From positions 40,677,082 to 40,741,081 of the forward strand of contig NC_067122.1 in the NCBI RefSeq assembly GCF_021347895.1: 64,000 nt of DNA. Direction: 5' to 3'. Under the pieces are notes generated by a model. The model ran no database searches, had not been told where the DNA came from, and was given only the letters and a program-made list of their open reading frames with translations. The stretch's first letter is position 1. Every line of letters begins with the position of its first letter. Shown here piece by piece: positions 1 through 11,125 of this stretch. The translations under genes were made by a program, and so were the position numbers. The stretch is from Acanthochromis polyacanthus (Eukaryota > Chordata > Actinopteri > Pomacentridae).

Positions 1-347
1 TCCAGCTCCCCTTTCCTCTTTCCTCTTTGTCTTCTCTGTCTGTGTTTGTCCTTTCGTGCTTCCTAAGATTCAGCTATCTGTTTATCTCCCTCCTTTCTGT
101 CTTCACTTCGCCTTCATCCTCTCTCTATTCATCTCTAACTTAGTTTCACCTCGACACGGACCTCCATATTTCTCTCCCTCCTACTTCCTTTCACTTGCTC
201 CAGTATATATATTTCCCACAGTCAGACAGTTCATGGAAATGAGCTGTCAGCATCTGTCAGGCACTCCCAGCGGTGTGGAAGGAGAGCTGCTTCTCCTTCG
301 CTCTCTGTTTCGCCTTTTGTCTTTCAGTGTGGTAGAAGGAAAGCCGC

Positions 348-378
<31 letters not shown>

Positions 379-1477
379 TCCAGTTGTTGCTTCAATGCAA
401 ATAGCCAAACAGACACACATCCACAAATGCAAATGTTGCAACTTGTAAACATACACGTGCCAGCCTTTGCGCCCTATGAATAACGCATATTATTCGGTGC
501 TTTTGAGTTAACCCCAAACCCTCATACTACCTCACTGTCCTGCTCTTTATTCACCTGCTGCCATACGTAAAAGAACTAGAGCGCATAAATCTCTCATAAA
601 TATACAGGTTGGCAGATAAATAGAGGCCGACAGATAAGACATCTGTCATACTTTTAGGGATGTTTGCTTGCCTGTTTGCAACAAATTGAAAAGTTTGGGC
701 AGACTGCAGTAGATGAGATATTTTCTGGATTTTGATGTGCTGGTGTCTGTGCAGTTTGAAATGAGATTGATTTGTAGTGGTGGAGCTGTTTATATGCTGA
801 ATAATTAATCAAGGCTGGGTGGAAGGCCAATCCAAGCCTGTATTGTGAGCTATGATGCAGCAAAGGGAACCTGACTCAGCATCCTATTTGTTATTGATAA
901 AACTTTCAAAATTAAAACTCCAGACATTACTGTTTTGTCTACAACCAACACAAGAATTCTTGTATTTAAATACTTCACTCATGGCCTGGCAGCCATGTGT
1001 AAAGAATTCACAACAAGCACCAAAGCTTTTCACAGGGACCAGTTGGGAGATTTTCTGGAAAGGACAAATATGTTGTGTTGAGTTCAGCTTTTGTCGAACT
1101 GCATTAGGTGTGGCTGTGCTGCTACGAAGCATCTTAAGCTGTTCTGACTTTTGACATAATGTCCACAGTCGACTTCATCGTGAAAGACCACAGTAGCAGC
1201 AGTTGCAGCAAGTTTCAGTTGCTCTGTCTGAGCGAAGGATGCATTTCAATGCACAAATCATCCTGTGGTTTTCGTAGGGTGTTCAACATGGTTGTGCATT
1301 GTAATTTTACACTCAAAAGAGACCAAAATACACTCTCAGTTTGCCTTGATGCCTTCTTATTATAGTAATACATTTGCAAGATCAGTAAAAGTGACCTGTG
1401 CAGACCAGCCTTGTGGTGAATAAATAGAATTAGTCGCATCTGTCTCTACCATAAGGCCTAACGAGGTGACACTTACC
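1..1477. other. non-coding stretch, no gene seen
   Basis: Pyrimidine-rich at the left edge, then ordinary AT-rich sequence. Short open frames exist on both strands, but none shows a recognisable domain or splice pattern. The only distinct element is the TTTC run near 350. Confidence 0.5.
349..380. repeat. (TTTC)n microsatellite
   Basis: About seven to eight tandem TTTC units in a pyrimidine-rich tract. It is the source of Phe/Leu-rich and Lys/Glu-rich spurious frames on the two strands. Confidence 0.9.
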
Positions 1478-1970
1478 CCCAGATAGCAAACTATGGGGTT
1501 GAATCAATGTTGAATCTAAGTTCGAGACCTAACGTAGAAATTATACAGAAAGTGGCAAGGGTTGATCAAATGTTGAGCGAACGTTTGGCTTGACATAAGA
1601 TACATGTTTGCAAACATAGATTCAACATTAATTAAACTACTTGCCCTGTTGTCAATACATTTTAATTTAAACCAAAAACTCACCAATGTAGATTTCAATG
1701 GGCCCATCCTTTCTAAACACAAACTTCAATGTTGACACAATGTTGTTGAATCAACGTTGATCCTCCATCAAATCTTCAAAAGTCAACCACAATTTCAACC
1801 TTCTTAACCTAATTCAACATTGATTTAACACTTTTGCTCTCTGGGTAAAGTGTGATTTATTGTTGAAAGCAAACGTTGACTCAACATTTTATCAACCTTG
1901 CCTTTCTGTATAATTTCATTAGGTCTCAACATAGATTCAACATTGATTCACCCATAGTTTGCTATCTGGG
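1478..1970. mobile_element. palindromic MITE, copy 1
   Basis: The element starts CCCAGATAGCAAACTATGGG and ends with the inverted form, CCATAGTTTGCTATCTGGG. The terminal inverted repeats run about 100 bp and include the inverted motif pair around 'caatgttgaatctaagtt' and 'caacatagattcaacattg'. It encodes no protein. A second copy lies at 36035-36509, and the two align along their whole length with small indels. An internal near-copy of the terminus ('gctctctgggta') lies near 1838. I could not define a clean target-site duplication, so the superfamily is unassigned. Confidence 0.85.
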
Positions 1971-2520
1971 ACATCCTGTTGTTGGATAGACATAGGAAAA
2001 TGAGAGTTAGAGAATCAAAAAAAACGGAGGAAACCTCAGTCATCATATCACCTTCTAATCCATTTACTTACTATCAGACTGTATAAGATAAACAGTTTGG
2101 GGAACAACTCTCCAGTATGGGTAAAAACAAGTGCTACCATTAAAGCAGTGCTAGGCAAACCTGACAACAGTATGTGTTTCCATCACACGATTTGGCACTA
2201 TCTGGATCTTTCCAAGCAAATTCAGGGTGCTAAAACTTTTTATTTCATTAAGTACAGATGCACGTGGGGATTGCAGCACATTACTGTCCTTAATCGGCAG
2301 TGCCACTGGGATAAACTTTCTGTTATCAATTGTGGGGCGGCATGGCTCACGTGGGTAGAGTGGCCGTCTTGCAACCGCAAGGGTTTGCCCGGTTCGATCC
2401 TCGCCCCGTCGTGTTCGAGGTGTCCCTGAGCAAGACACCTAACCCCGAATGCTCCGGATGGGGTCCGTGGTTAGCCCTTGCATGGCAGCTTCCGCCATCA
2501 GTGTGTGAATGCCGGCAACA

Positions 2521-3102
2521 CGGTCTCACGGGGATCGTGAAACTGTTTACGTAAATTTTTGTTTCTTTTTTTGTGCGCAACCAACACGGATTTCGATCAA
2601 TTTTTTCCGATGCCCTCACCAACGAAATGGTTTTTCGTGTTGCTCACAACGAAACCCGCTGTGGTAATCACAGCTGAAAGTGGTTTATACCAGCGGATTC
2701 ATGACGATCTAAGCTGTCGCATCGGCGTATACTGCTTGTGTAATCCGCGTTTGGCGGCCGCCGGCCGCCGGACATTCTTTAAATTCCTATGCAATTGGTA
2801 AGTGTACCACCCGGGTTATGGTTAGGTTATGGTTAGGTTATGGTTAGGATTATGGTTAGGGTTATGGTTAGGGACGATGTCAATGCAAAATATAGCGTTG
2901 GATTCGCCATGGTTTTACATTAAAAATATAATACACACATTCGTTTGAAAATACGTTCTGGTGGCACGAAAAGTCCGCCGTTTAAAATACATTGGTGCGC
3001 ATTTCGTGGTGAGCGGCACGAAAACATGACGAAATCGTGTTGGTGCGCACGAAACCGAAACAAAAATTTACGTAAACAGTTTCACGAATCCTCGTGAGAT
3101 CG
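2521..3102. mobile_element. MITE nested in the SINE, CpG-containing TIRs
   Basis: The left end (2521-2590) contains 'cgtgaaactgtttacgtaaa' and 'tttttgtttc'; the right end (3030-3102) carries the same string inverted. The TIRs are roughly 65-75 bp, and subterminal motifs such as 'gtgcgca' and 'caacacg' are also inverted. The interior has no ORF of note but holds a telomere-like GGTTAT/GGTTAG run. No target duplication is obvious. The class is unassigned. Confidence 0.75.
2811..2873. repeat. telomere-like GGTTAT/GGTTAG tandem run
   Basis: About nine units of GGTTAT or GGTTAGG in the interior of the MITE. They are related to, but not identical with, the vertebrate telomere unit. They probably belong to the MITE and do not mark a chromosome end. 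Confidence 0.8.
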
Positions 3103-3187
3103 GGCTGGAATGGGTGAATGTGATGTATCATGTAAAGCGCTTTGGGTACCTTGCAGGTATAGAAAAGCGCTATATAAATACAGACCA

Positions 3188-4619
3188 TTTACCATATCAA
3201 AATACTCTACATCCTACCTCTTAATACAACCTCCATACTTGTAATATATACGGTCTAAAGAAAACACTGACTTTGGTTGTATCGGGGAAACTAACAGTCG
3301 TCAGTCATTATGGTTACATTATTAAGGACAAAGTTAAGGAAATGCTGACTGTCAGTTGAAATCATTGGACAAATAGGAGTCTTCTGTGTTAAAGTCCAAC
3401 GTTTTGTCGACAAATCTATCCACCACAGCTTCCCCCCCCCCCTACTGCCACTTTTAACTACATCACCCACTTCTGCTGTCTTTGTAATTACTATGGATTG
3501 TAATAAGCTGTTTAAATGACCCACATGGTTGTTTGTATGGGTCTTTTTTTAACTGTAGAGAAAAAGGATGTATTACCGTCAAATAATTTGTGCTATTTTC
3601 CAATATTTCCCCCATCACTTTTTGTGTTTCTGAAGTATTTCTGTGGCACATTTTCTGAGCTCTGCTTGTTGCTAGATTTTTCATTAGCATCTAATACAAC
3701 TTTTGGATGCTTTGGCATATCAAATTATGATAAAGATCAATTCAAACCAACTTGGGACTAATTAGAAACCTCAGGAATTTTTTATTGCTTTTATTAATGT
3801 ACTCATTCTTTGGATGACGAAGTTCATTGTTCAGTATCAAGCTGTTTTATTTCATTACTTGTATTATCCGTCATGCTTTATGCAACCGTTAACCACCGTG
3901 TAGCACCTTAAACAGCAGTAACACCTTTGTTTTTGATAATCTGCTTTAAAAAAAAGCCTCTAAAACATGTAACTTTATAACACTTTGATCTACTTGTAGT
4001 TGTGTTACAGAGTTTGATTCTAGATACAATTGTTTGTGTGTGTGCTTTTAGAACATGGTGTCAGCGTGTGGCTGCCCCCCTCTTCAAGGTAGTGTCTTCC
4101 TTCTAGCCTTGGTGCCTCACCATGTCCTGATGATGTCATGTTGTGTGGGTGTGTGAGTCTGTGTATGTGTGTATGTGCTTGCGTGGGTGTGTGCATGTGA
4201 ATGGCTGTCTATACGTAGGGAGGTCAGAGAGTTGTTTTTTTTTTTAAAATTTTTATTTCTATTTTTAATTGTATTTATTTAGCCCTGTGTAGCCCAGGCT
4301 CTAAACTATGCTTAGTGTAGTATTTATCCCCTAAAGCAATTAATTGGAAAGGTAGATAAAATGCTTAAAACAGTGAATCTTATTTTGAAATAGATATACA
4401 GTTCATTTAAGTAGATCTGCATGTGTTAAAAACAGCTAAAATGTTATCTAAAAAAGGTAACAATGGGAGTGAATGACACCGAATTAGATCATATAAAATA
4501 TTTGATTATATTTTGATACATTTGATAACAGCCTGTTTAAAATGCAGAAGCTATTCTGATAAAAGAAATAGGAAAAAATGCTTTGCCAAGAAGAGGAAAG
4601 AGTAAGCCTTATGTGTGTT
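3188..4619. other. non-coding stretch, no gene seen
   Basis: Mostly AT-rich. It holds a C run near 3430, a GT-rich patch near 4030-4200 and poly-T near 4233. Nothing coding could be supported. Confidence 0.45.
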
Positions 4620-5330
4620 ATTGTGAAGGGCTAGATCCCATTACCCACAATTCCCAAAAGCTCTGTGAGCCTATCAGTGAACCCATTTAGCGTCAGGTGA
4701 CCAGCCGCGTATTTCCTCTTCTTGTTATCCTTTCTGGACGATGAGAAAGCCGTGCATGCTGCCTCATTTTGCCTCGGAGAATTTCAAGGATATTATCCAT
4801 AACCATCTTGTTGAGCGATGTGAGCGGCCTCATGGCTGGAGGTAATCAGGCGAGGTGAAGTGCTATAGCTGCGCCATTTTCATGCTGACTCGGCTACGGG
4901 GCTTGAGCCGTACCTCTTCAGGAGCTGGAGCTGTTCCTGCTGGTTTGAGGGAGATTCCAGGTTCTACAACCGAGAGATTACCAGTGTGGACTGGGTGGAG
5001 AGCCGGACCCGAACTGTTCATTGTTAGAGCGTGCAAGATCCTCAATTCTTGTCTTCATCAACCATGCGGTAGGATTAAATGAACATTAACGCACTGACAT
5101 TGATTGACAAAAAGGGCCCCAACGAAACAGAGGACTCGTTGGAGACAATTTAAGTTTTTTTGCCGGCTTTATTATTTTAGTTTATTATTTTCCATACATT
5201 GTCTTAACATACTGTTGTGTTAATTTTTTTTCCTGTTTGTAATAATAAGTGGCCATACAAACAAAGCCTCGTTGTCTGTGTCATTATTGATGTTCAAAAA
5301 CACTTGCTCTCAACAACTTAGATTCTCCTG
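4620..5330 (+). other. promoter- or LTR-like block of higher CpG
   Basis: The block opens with 'cattacccacaattccca', which resembles a ZNF143/THAP11-type promoter motif. It then has CpG-richer sequence to about 5030, followed by AT-rich DNA with 'taataataag' and A/T-rich tracts. A 75-codon open frame at 4858-5082 has no domain I recognise. Old promoter plus first exon, or a retroelement LTR/UTR, are both possible. I see no TG...CA ends or target duplication to decide. Confidence 0.3.
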
Positions 5331-5399
5331 ATACTGGTCCAATTGATAATATAGATCTTTACTTACCTGTCCTCTATTATTGTACAACATAATAAAGGG

Positions 5400-5540
5400 T
5401 TACACCTGCGACAGACTGGCAACCTGTCCAGGGTGTCCCCTGCCTTCGCCTGAGTCAGCTGAGATAGGCTCCAGCACCCCCCGCAACCCTAGTGAGGATA
5501 AAGCGGTGTATAGAGAATGGACGGATGGACGGATGGATTG
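5400..5540 (+). mobile_element. SINE 3' fragment (ATGG-tailed family)
   Basis: The sequence 'cctgtccagggtgtcccctg', then 'ctgagtcagctgagatagg' and a GGATGGACGGATGG tail, matches the 3' half of the SINEs at 6963-7348, 47921-48219 and 60288-60685. The tRNA-like head is missing, so this copy is 5' truncated. Confidence 0.85.
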
Positions 5541-5559
5541 TATTTATTTATTGTCTTCT

Positions 5560-5648
5560 TTGTTTTTAATTCTTGTGAAACACTTTGTGTTGTTCTGCAT
5601 GAAAAGTGCTATACAAATAAATAAAGTTTGAGTTTGAGTTTGAGTGTG
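5560..5648 (+). mobile_element. LINE-type 3' tail with GTTTGA repeats
   Basis: It contains 'aaaagtgctatacaaataaa' followed by three to four GTTTGA units. This is the usual end of several fish non-LTR elements, left after extreme 5' truncation. Confidence 0.6.
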
Positions 5649-5649
5649 C

Positions 5650-6188
5650 TAAATGGACAGAGGAATAGTGACCAGCTCATGCTGCTTGTGTTGACCTATA
5701 TCAACAGTTTGAGAAGCAAGAAAACGACAAGTCTACCAGAAGCACAGTTAACAATAAAGGATTGTCACAGCTGTAATTGTATAGGTCTGACAAGTAAGTA
5801 ATTCTTTTAAAATCCGCTGGACTCATCAACGACACAAAAATACAAAATGAATTATTATTATTATGAAGTATCTTAAAGAGTTGTTTACCCAAAAAGGAAG
5901 AAGTAGATTAAACACTGATGCATCATCTTACCAGAACAAATAGAATTTGACCTAGTACTATTAAGGAATGAGTTCAACATTAAGTTTGTTAGTCAATCCC
6001 ATTTCCTCACATGTTCTCATTTTTAGCCCAACTGGTAGACCAGTAATTAGGACCACAAAATTGGGTGGTTGGCCATCAATATAGCTAATATGTGTCTCCA
6101 AAACAATAGACCCTGTGCACGTCAAAATGCTAACTTCCGGGTTCTGACCGGGAGGGCTTACAGGTCCTTCCGGAGGCTATTTTGCAGC
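5650..6188. other. non-coding stretch before the THAP fragment
   Basis: There is no gene in the AT-rich part. From 6110 the sequence becomes more CpG-rich ('cttccgggttctgaccggga'), which may be the terminal region or 5' UTR of the element carrying the THAP fragment. Confidence 0.4.
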
Positions 6189-6416
6189 ATGGATAACATG
6201 GAATCAAAAAAGAAAAACACTGTTTTCTCGGCAAAACAAAAAATCAGATTTCAGCGTGTTCAAGGTCGATATGAGAGGTACTGTAGTGTACCATTATTTT
6301 CGGCTTCTGGTGTTTATAACGGTTCTATAAGCCTTCACCGTTTTCCAAAAGACCGGCATTTGCGGGCTCAGTGGATTGCCAAAATTAGACGAAAAAAATG
6401 TTTCACACTGAGCTGA
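6189..6416 (+). pseudogene. THAP-domain protein N-terminal fragment
   Basis: The frame opens at an ATG (MDNMESKKKN) and runs 75 codons to a TGA. Residues 31-75 (YCSVPLFSASG ... FPKD ... AQWIAKIRR) match the start of a THAP (C2CH) zinc-finger DNA-binding domain. The matching points are the first Cys, the SG-x-Y motif, the H-x-FPKD motif and the conserved Trp. The position of the second zinc Cys reads Phe (PLF), and the frame stops before the C-terminal Cys/His ligands and the AVPTIF box, so it cannot fold as a full THAP domain. A missing downstream exon or decay are both possible. THAP domains occur in host THAP genes and in P-, Kolobok- and ISL2EU-type transposons. With the facing exon at 6764-6932, a transposon origin is more likely. 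Confidence 0.6.
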
Positions 6417-6763
6417 GGATCGGGAATATTAGTGCATAGTCACTGATCAAACAGACAATATCTGATAAACTATAACAACAATCCGTGCACTCTTCAATCA
6501 TTTGTTATTCCGTTTTGACACCTAATCAAATATAGAGGAAATCCAAGCATTTATTTGTCATTTTGTTCAAACAAAACTACAAATATAAAATGTCTTGCTG
6601 AACTCGACTAAGTACCAAAGACTAAAGTGTAAAGTGGATTCTCGTAGCTAACTAAGCAAAAAATAGTAATGTATAAATACTAGAAAATAAAATGATAAGG
6701 TACATGTTTGGCAAGCCCGACAGTTAAGCTAGCGCTAGTTATGTAGGATGCGATGCCACTTAC

Positions 6764-6932
6764 CTTCAAAGTTATATATGTACTGGGATATATAAAATTT
6801 GAATCCCTTTTCCCGTTTGCTTTGAGGAGCTGACGAAAAATCATCAACGAGACGATAAACATCGTCAACAGAAATTTTAGGCAAGTTGCCTTGGCATCTG
6901 GAAAAGTAAAGTGTACTGCTGGCTTCTTCCAT
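6764..6932 (-). CDS. first exon of an unrecognised protein, probably transposon-borne
   Basis: On the minus strand an ATG at 6932 opens a 56-codon frame (MEEASSTLYFSRCQGNLPKI ...). It ends in a strong splice donor, GAAG|GTAAGTGG, with the intron in phase 1. The peptide is charged and helical-looking (KISVDDVYRLVDDFS; SKREKGFKFYIS). Its tone recalls the amino ends of YqaJ-nuclease-like companion proteins of some fish transposons, but that is recall only. No downstream exon was located between here and the convergent THAP fragment. A SINE begins 30 bp upstream, at 6963. I treat it as a plausible exon of a decayed or rearranged element. Confidence 0.45.
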
Positions 6933-6962
6933 TTTGACAGCGCTGTAAGCGGGACTGGAAGT

Positions 6963-7348
6963 ACCACCACTATCTATCCATCCATTCTCTATACACCGCT
7001 TCATCCTCACTAGGGTCGTGAGGGGGAGGGGGCTGGAGCCTATCCCAGCTGACTCAGGCGAAGGCAGGGGACACCCTGGACAGGTCGCCAGTCTGTCACA
7101 GGGCTACATATACAGACAAACAATCACTCTCACATTCACACCTACGGGCACTTTAGAGTCACCAATTAACCTCAGCATATTTTTGGACTGTGGGAGGAAG
7201 CCGGAGTGCCCGGAGAAAACCCACGCATGCACAGGGAGAACATGCAAACTCCATGCAGAAAGATCCCAGGCCCAGGCTGGGATTTGAACCGGGGATCTTC
7301 TTGCTGCAAGGCAAACGTGCTAACCACTACCCCACTGTGCAGCCCCCA
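6963..7348 (-). mobile_element. full-length tRNA-derived SINE (ATGG-tailed)
   Basis: In minus orientation it starts with a tRNA-like head at 7348-7275, with A box 'tagtggttagcac' and B box 'ggttcaaatcc'. The body includes 'ggagtttgcatgttctccct' and 'gtccaaaaatatgctgaggt', and it ends in ATGGATGG-type repeats at 6963-6975. It is the most complete of four copies in the window and a member of a very common fish family. Confidence 0.9.
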
Positions 7349-7551
7349 TTCCACCACTAGATACCACTAAATCCTGTACATTGCACCTGTACAACCATCT
7401 GTCCAGTCATGTGCTGATTCTCCTTGTAGACACAATGATGTCTGATTCTTTGGCACAAATTAAATTCTTGAATTTAATTGAGTAATAAAGTGTTGCAGCG
7501 GAACTGTGCAAATTTACATACAGAACGACATATAAAGCAAAGGTCAGAAGG

Positions 7552-7615
7552 AGCAGAGTAGTGCGGTGGAAGCCTGCTGGGCCCATAACCCAGAGGTCAG
7601 AACCATCTTCTGCTA
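7552..7615 (+). pseudogene. initiator-Met tRNA pseudogene 1
   Basis: It begins AGCAGAGTAGTG, keeps the anticodon arm 'ctgggcccataacccag' with CAT, and ends 'tcttctgcta'. About 8 nt are missing from the T arm, giving 64 nt where 72 are expected. The upstream flank (from about 7430) is homologous to that of the next copy, so the two are tandem duplicates spaced about 245 bp. Confidence 0.8.
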
Positions 7616-7796
7616 GGTTGAAAGCTTCTTGACAAGACAGGTGTTGTGTTTCATTTTATCTGTTGTCACAATGATGTCGGATTTTTTGGCATCCATTATC
7701 ATAGGGTGTATCAACCACGTCACACAGATTCTTGAATTTGAGCAAGAGTTGCAGTAGAAATGTGCTAATTTCCATAAATGGAATAAGGGTCGGGGG

Positions 7797-7868
7797 CGCA
7801 GAGTGGCGCAGTGGAAGCGTGCTGAGCCCATAACCCAGAGGTCGATAGATTGAAACCATCCTATGCTA
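7797..7868 (+). pseudogene. initiator-Met tRNA pseudogene 2
   Basis: It is 72 nt and nearly identical to vertebrate tRNA-iMet. The A-box region 'tggcgcagtgg' and the anticodon arm with CAT are intact. Two acceptor-stem pairs are lost (positions 1-72 and 5-68), and there are single changes in the anticodon and T arms. No T run follows immediately (the next bases are 'aactgaaagcctc'), so Pol III termination is poor. It could be scored as a low-quality tRNA gene; I favour pseudogene. Confidence 0.8.
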
Positions 7869-8070
7869 AACTGAAAGCCTCTCAAACACTGATTCCCCCC
7901 CCCCTCCTCCTCCTTTTTTATAACCTTTCTCATACTAGCATGATTTTGTGTGCCTAATGAGTGGGAGGAAATGCCTTACCTGCACCAGCTTTTGACAACT
8001 GCTTGCTTTAAGCTAACGTGTTTGCATACCAGGATCTTCCTTCTTGATTCTGTCTGCAGAAGCAATGGGG

Positions 8071-8133
8071 ACACATTCAGAGGTGTTGCTGGTCTATGGG
8101 GCTTGATTAAGGCTCTTGTCTCATAGGAAGTGT
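8071..8133 (+). pseudogene. tRNA-Leu pseudogene, degenerate
   Basis: The sequence 'ctggtctatggggcttgattaaggctcttgtctcat' aligns with the D arm and anticodon arm of tRNA-Leu(AAG). It lacks a usable T arm. The preceding flank 'ttcttgattctgtctgcag' recurs before the other Leu-like copies at 12.8 and 13.0 kb. Confidence 0.55.
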
Positions 8134-8246
8134 TATTTCTATCTTCAAACCCTCCACCTGGTATTCCACAATGTTCAATTGCTTCAAAATAACACTATGG
8201 ATACATTCCCTGAAGGCAACGTAGAATGTATAAAAACATGTTCAGT

Positions 8247-8329
8247 TGTCATGGGACCGAGTTGTCTTATACACTGGACTAAGGCTCCAGCCTCTCCCAA
8301 TGCAATGGTTTAAATCCCTCCTTTACCAC
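8247..8329 (+). pseudogene. tRNA-Leu(AAG)-like pseudogene
   Basis: It spans 83 nt, the usual length of a class II Leu tRNA. The anticodon arm 'actggactaaggctccag' would present AAG. A B-box-like 'tggtttaaatccct' follows, and the 3' part 'tttaccact' is the acceptor equivalent. The D arm and acceptor stem are heavily mutated ('gggaccgagttgtctta'), so it is not functional. Confidence 0.6.
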
Positions 8330-11120
8330 TTAGCACTGCACTCTGTATCTGATTAGCAACACCAAGGAGGAAATGATAAATATGATGTGAAATGCAATAG
8401 CCAACTGAAAAGAAAAAACACTGGGTAGATTTTCTGTGACTGTTACAACAAAGGTTGAAAAGATACTTTTGTACACTATAAACCGTGAAAAGGGCCAATA
8501 GGCTGGAAATTAAAGTAGTATGAGAAGTCTGGAATGAGACTCTGTTTTCTGAAATCATCATCTTATTTCCTATCTTTTGTATTGGGTTTTGTAAAGTTGT
8601 GTGAAGTAATAGCAATTGCCAAAAGTTTAAATGGCAAACTCCCTGGAACAAAAAAAAAAAGCCTTGTTAAATAAGGATAAATAAGTGATTTATCTCTTTT
8701 TGCTATTGTTGCCATGCACACAGGTTTAACTGGTAAATGCTCCTGGGACTGACCAAAGACAGCTGCACGTGCTGTTCAAGTTTTAATGAACAATGACAGT
8801 TGGATTCTTAGACCAGAGTTTCTTAAGGACTATTAGGCACAAGGGAAGCAAAGCTGGAAAATGAGGTCCAGTAACTAAATGGTTCAAGAATTCAAATCAT
8901 ACCACTGCCTTGTGACTCTGTTAATAATCTAGTGAATTGGGTGTTTTTCATTACAGTTTTGATGGAAATGTGGTGTATGCATTTTAAACATTGCTTGAGG
9001 CAAAGTACACAGTACCTAGTGGTTATAATAGAAATGTGCAATAACCTTAAAGTTAAGTTTTAGTTTCACTTTGTGCCTATGAAACAGTATTTTAAATTTC
9101 CTTGGCAAGTCAAGGTCACATAAAATTCCATCTTTTTGCATAAACTTCTTCTGTTTTGTTGAAATAAAATGTAGCACTCTTCAGAGGACATTCTTCTGAT
9201 TTAATAAGTCATTGCTTTAAGCTCTGCAGAATGAAGCCATTTTTCTGGGTTTAAGCTGTGCTAGGGAAGATTTTTATAAAGTACGCTCTTCATGTCCACT
9301 TAAATCATAAAATGGACCATCATCTCAACCCACAGAAGACACTGTTGATCCTCCTTGATGGATTTATAACATTATTTTCGGGTGTCTGGTATGGCCTGCG
9401 GCTGAAAGTAACCAGACACTTGTATATAAAAAAAAGCTAATTTTATGCTCAGGCACATGAAAATATAAAGCTGCAGAAGACTCTTTGTGAGTGTCCATTT
9501 GGAGTCCTGTCTGTTTGTGAAGCTATGATTTATAAAGTTAGACCAAAGTTATATCAAGACTGTAGCTGAAGACATTTGCAATGATTCATGAAAGGACAGG
9601 CCACTTTTGACGGCAGCCTGATCACAATCACGTTGTCAATTAGTCGGTCAGGCTGTCAGTTAAATTTCATTCATGTATCGGTGCGTTTGTGTCTTTTTTT
9701 TTTAAATTTCCAGTCTGATAACTTCAAATTGTGTCTGATGATAGTTCACCAGCAGCCTCATTCTCTTCTGATTAGTGGGAAATAACTGAAGTTTAGAGAA
9801 GGTGACAAATTTATTAAAAAATATCAGAGTTTTTCCCTTACATAGTAAAATCCATAGCTGCTTGTTTAGTATTGATTCAAATTAGTATATTTCAGAGATG
9901 AAGCGTGGATATTTGGTGTCACGTTGCAGTGAAATGCTGCTCTAATCTATATTTAAACTTGGTTACAGTAAACATAGGTTTAAAGAAAAGGATCCAACTA
10001 TTCAAATCTATTTTAATATAATATTCACAAATGCTGGGATAAATTTTGGGGATAGAAGTAATGACATTACAGTAATGGCTGACTGCTAAATTCTGCTATA
10101 ATTCCATTTGAATTGATGCCTTTGTAATCAAAATGCATCCGTAAACACTGCATAGGTTTCCCCAGCAATCCTGGACAGCTTTTTTTAAATTTCTAGTTTT
10201 AAATGTCAAAACTATGCCATGAGCTGTGTTGAGTTAACATAAGTACCTTTTTATTTAAATACACCATATATGTGCAAGAGGCTTTCCACTCTTTTTCTGC
10301 ATTGCAGAAGAACCTGCAGAAATTATTTCAGCTTTAAAATCTGACTCCCGTTCTTTCAGTTAACTGAAATGACTTTGATGACAACAGTGACTGCTGCAGA
10401 GAAAATATTTTGTATAACATTTGTATAAAGAATACTTTGACAGTGTCACCTTTTAGTGTGTCAAATATTCAATTGATCCCCAGCACAGTGTGTCGTCACT
10501 GCACCTTTTAAATCCCAGGAAAGAATTCACTCAGCAACTTTAGTAAATGTTCTTGAAGCTTTTCATGAGCAAAGTCTTTTAACTTGATGTAATAGACAAA
10601 GAAATTTGGAAGTTACAGATGACCTTAAAAACAACAATTTGATAAAAACAACCCTGACAAAAGGATACTTACTACATTTTCCTTTGTTACACAGTCTTCA
10701 GCTGTCAACGGAGGCGGCACACTTACCATGGAGATGGATCTCTTGACACAGCAAGCTCAGTAGCTGTTACAGTGCCATCCAAAACAAGATGACCAGTGTA
10801 TTGCATCTCCTGCAACTATCAAAACATAAGTTGGCATTGGTTTAAACATTCCTGTTCAGTCACTGATTTAAATCAATTCTTGATATAAAAAATGAAAAAT
10901 AAAAAACATGCCTTACATTTAACTCCATACCATTGCTTCATATGAAAAAATATAACACACTCAGCAGAATGGTGAATATGAGGCCCACAGACCACAGATC
11001 AATGCGTTGAACCCATCCTTTCCTATTTATAAATATGTTTCAACCGGCAAGACTCCAGTCTCAATTCTTTCTATCCATACTCAACTTGACGTATTTGCAG
11101 GTGACTAAGCATCCACTGCC
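8330..11120. other. non-coding stretch inside the tRNA pseudogene cluster
   Basis: No ORF or repeat family was recognised over about 2.8 kb of AT-rich DNA. It separates the two groups of tRNA pseudogenes and ends at the target site of the solo LTR. Confidence 0.45.
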
Positions 11121-11125
11121 ACAAG

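Larger units (their letters stand above)
2334..3187 (+). mobile_element. tRNA-derived SINE split by a MITE
   Basis: The head starts GGGGCGGCATGGCTCACGTG (A-box-like), followed by 'ggttcgatcctcg' (B-box-like) near 2393. The body 'gagcaagacacctaaccc' and the tail 'aaagcgctttgggtacc...gcgctatataaata' (about 3136-3180) are typical of fish SINEs and of the LINE tails they borrow. The SINE is interrupted between about 2521 and 3102 by an inverted-repeat element. The body therefore occupies about 2334-2520 and 3103-3187. Confidence 0.8.

Noticed and set aside
2811..2873. Interstitial telomere or chromosome-fusion scar
   Set aside because: The run is short, is mostly GGTTAT and lies inside a MITE, so it is more likely part of that element.
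7797..7868. Functional initiator tRNA gene
   Set aside because: Two acceptor-stem mismatches, no nearby oligo-T terminator and clearly dead sister copies favour a pseudogene.
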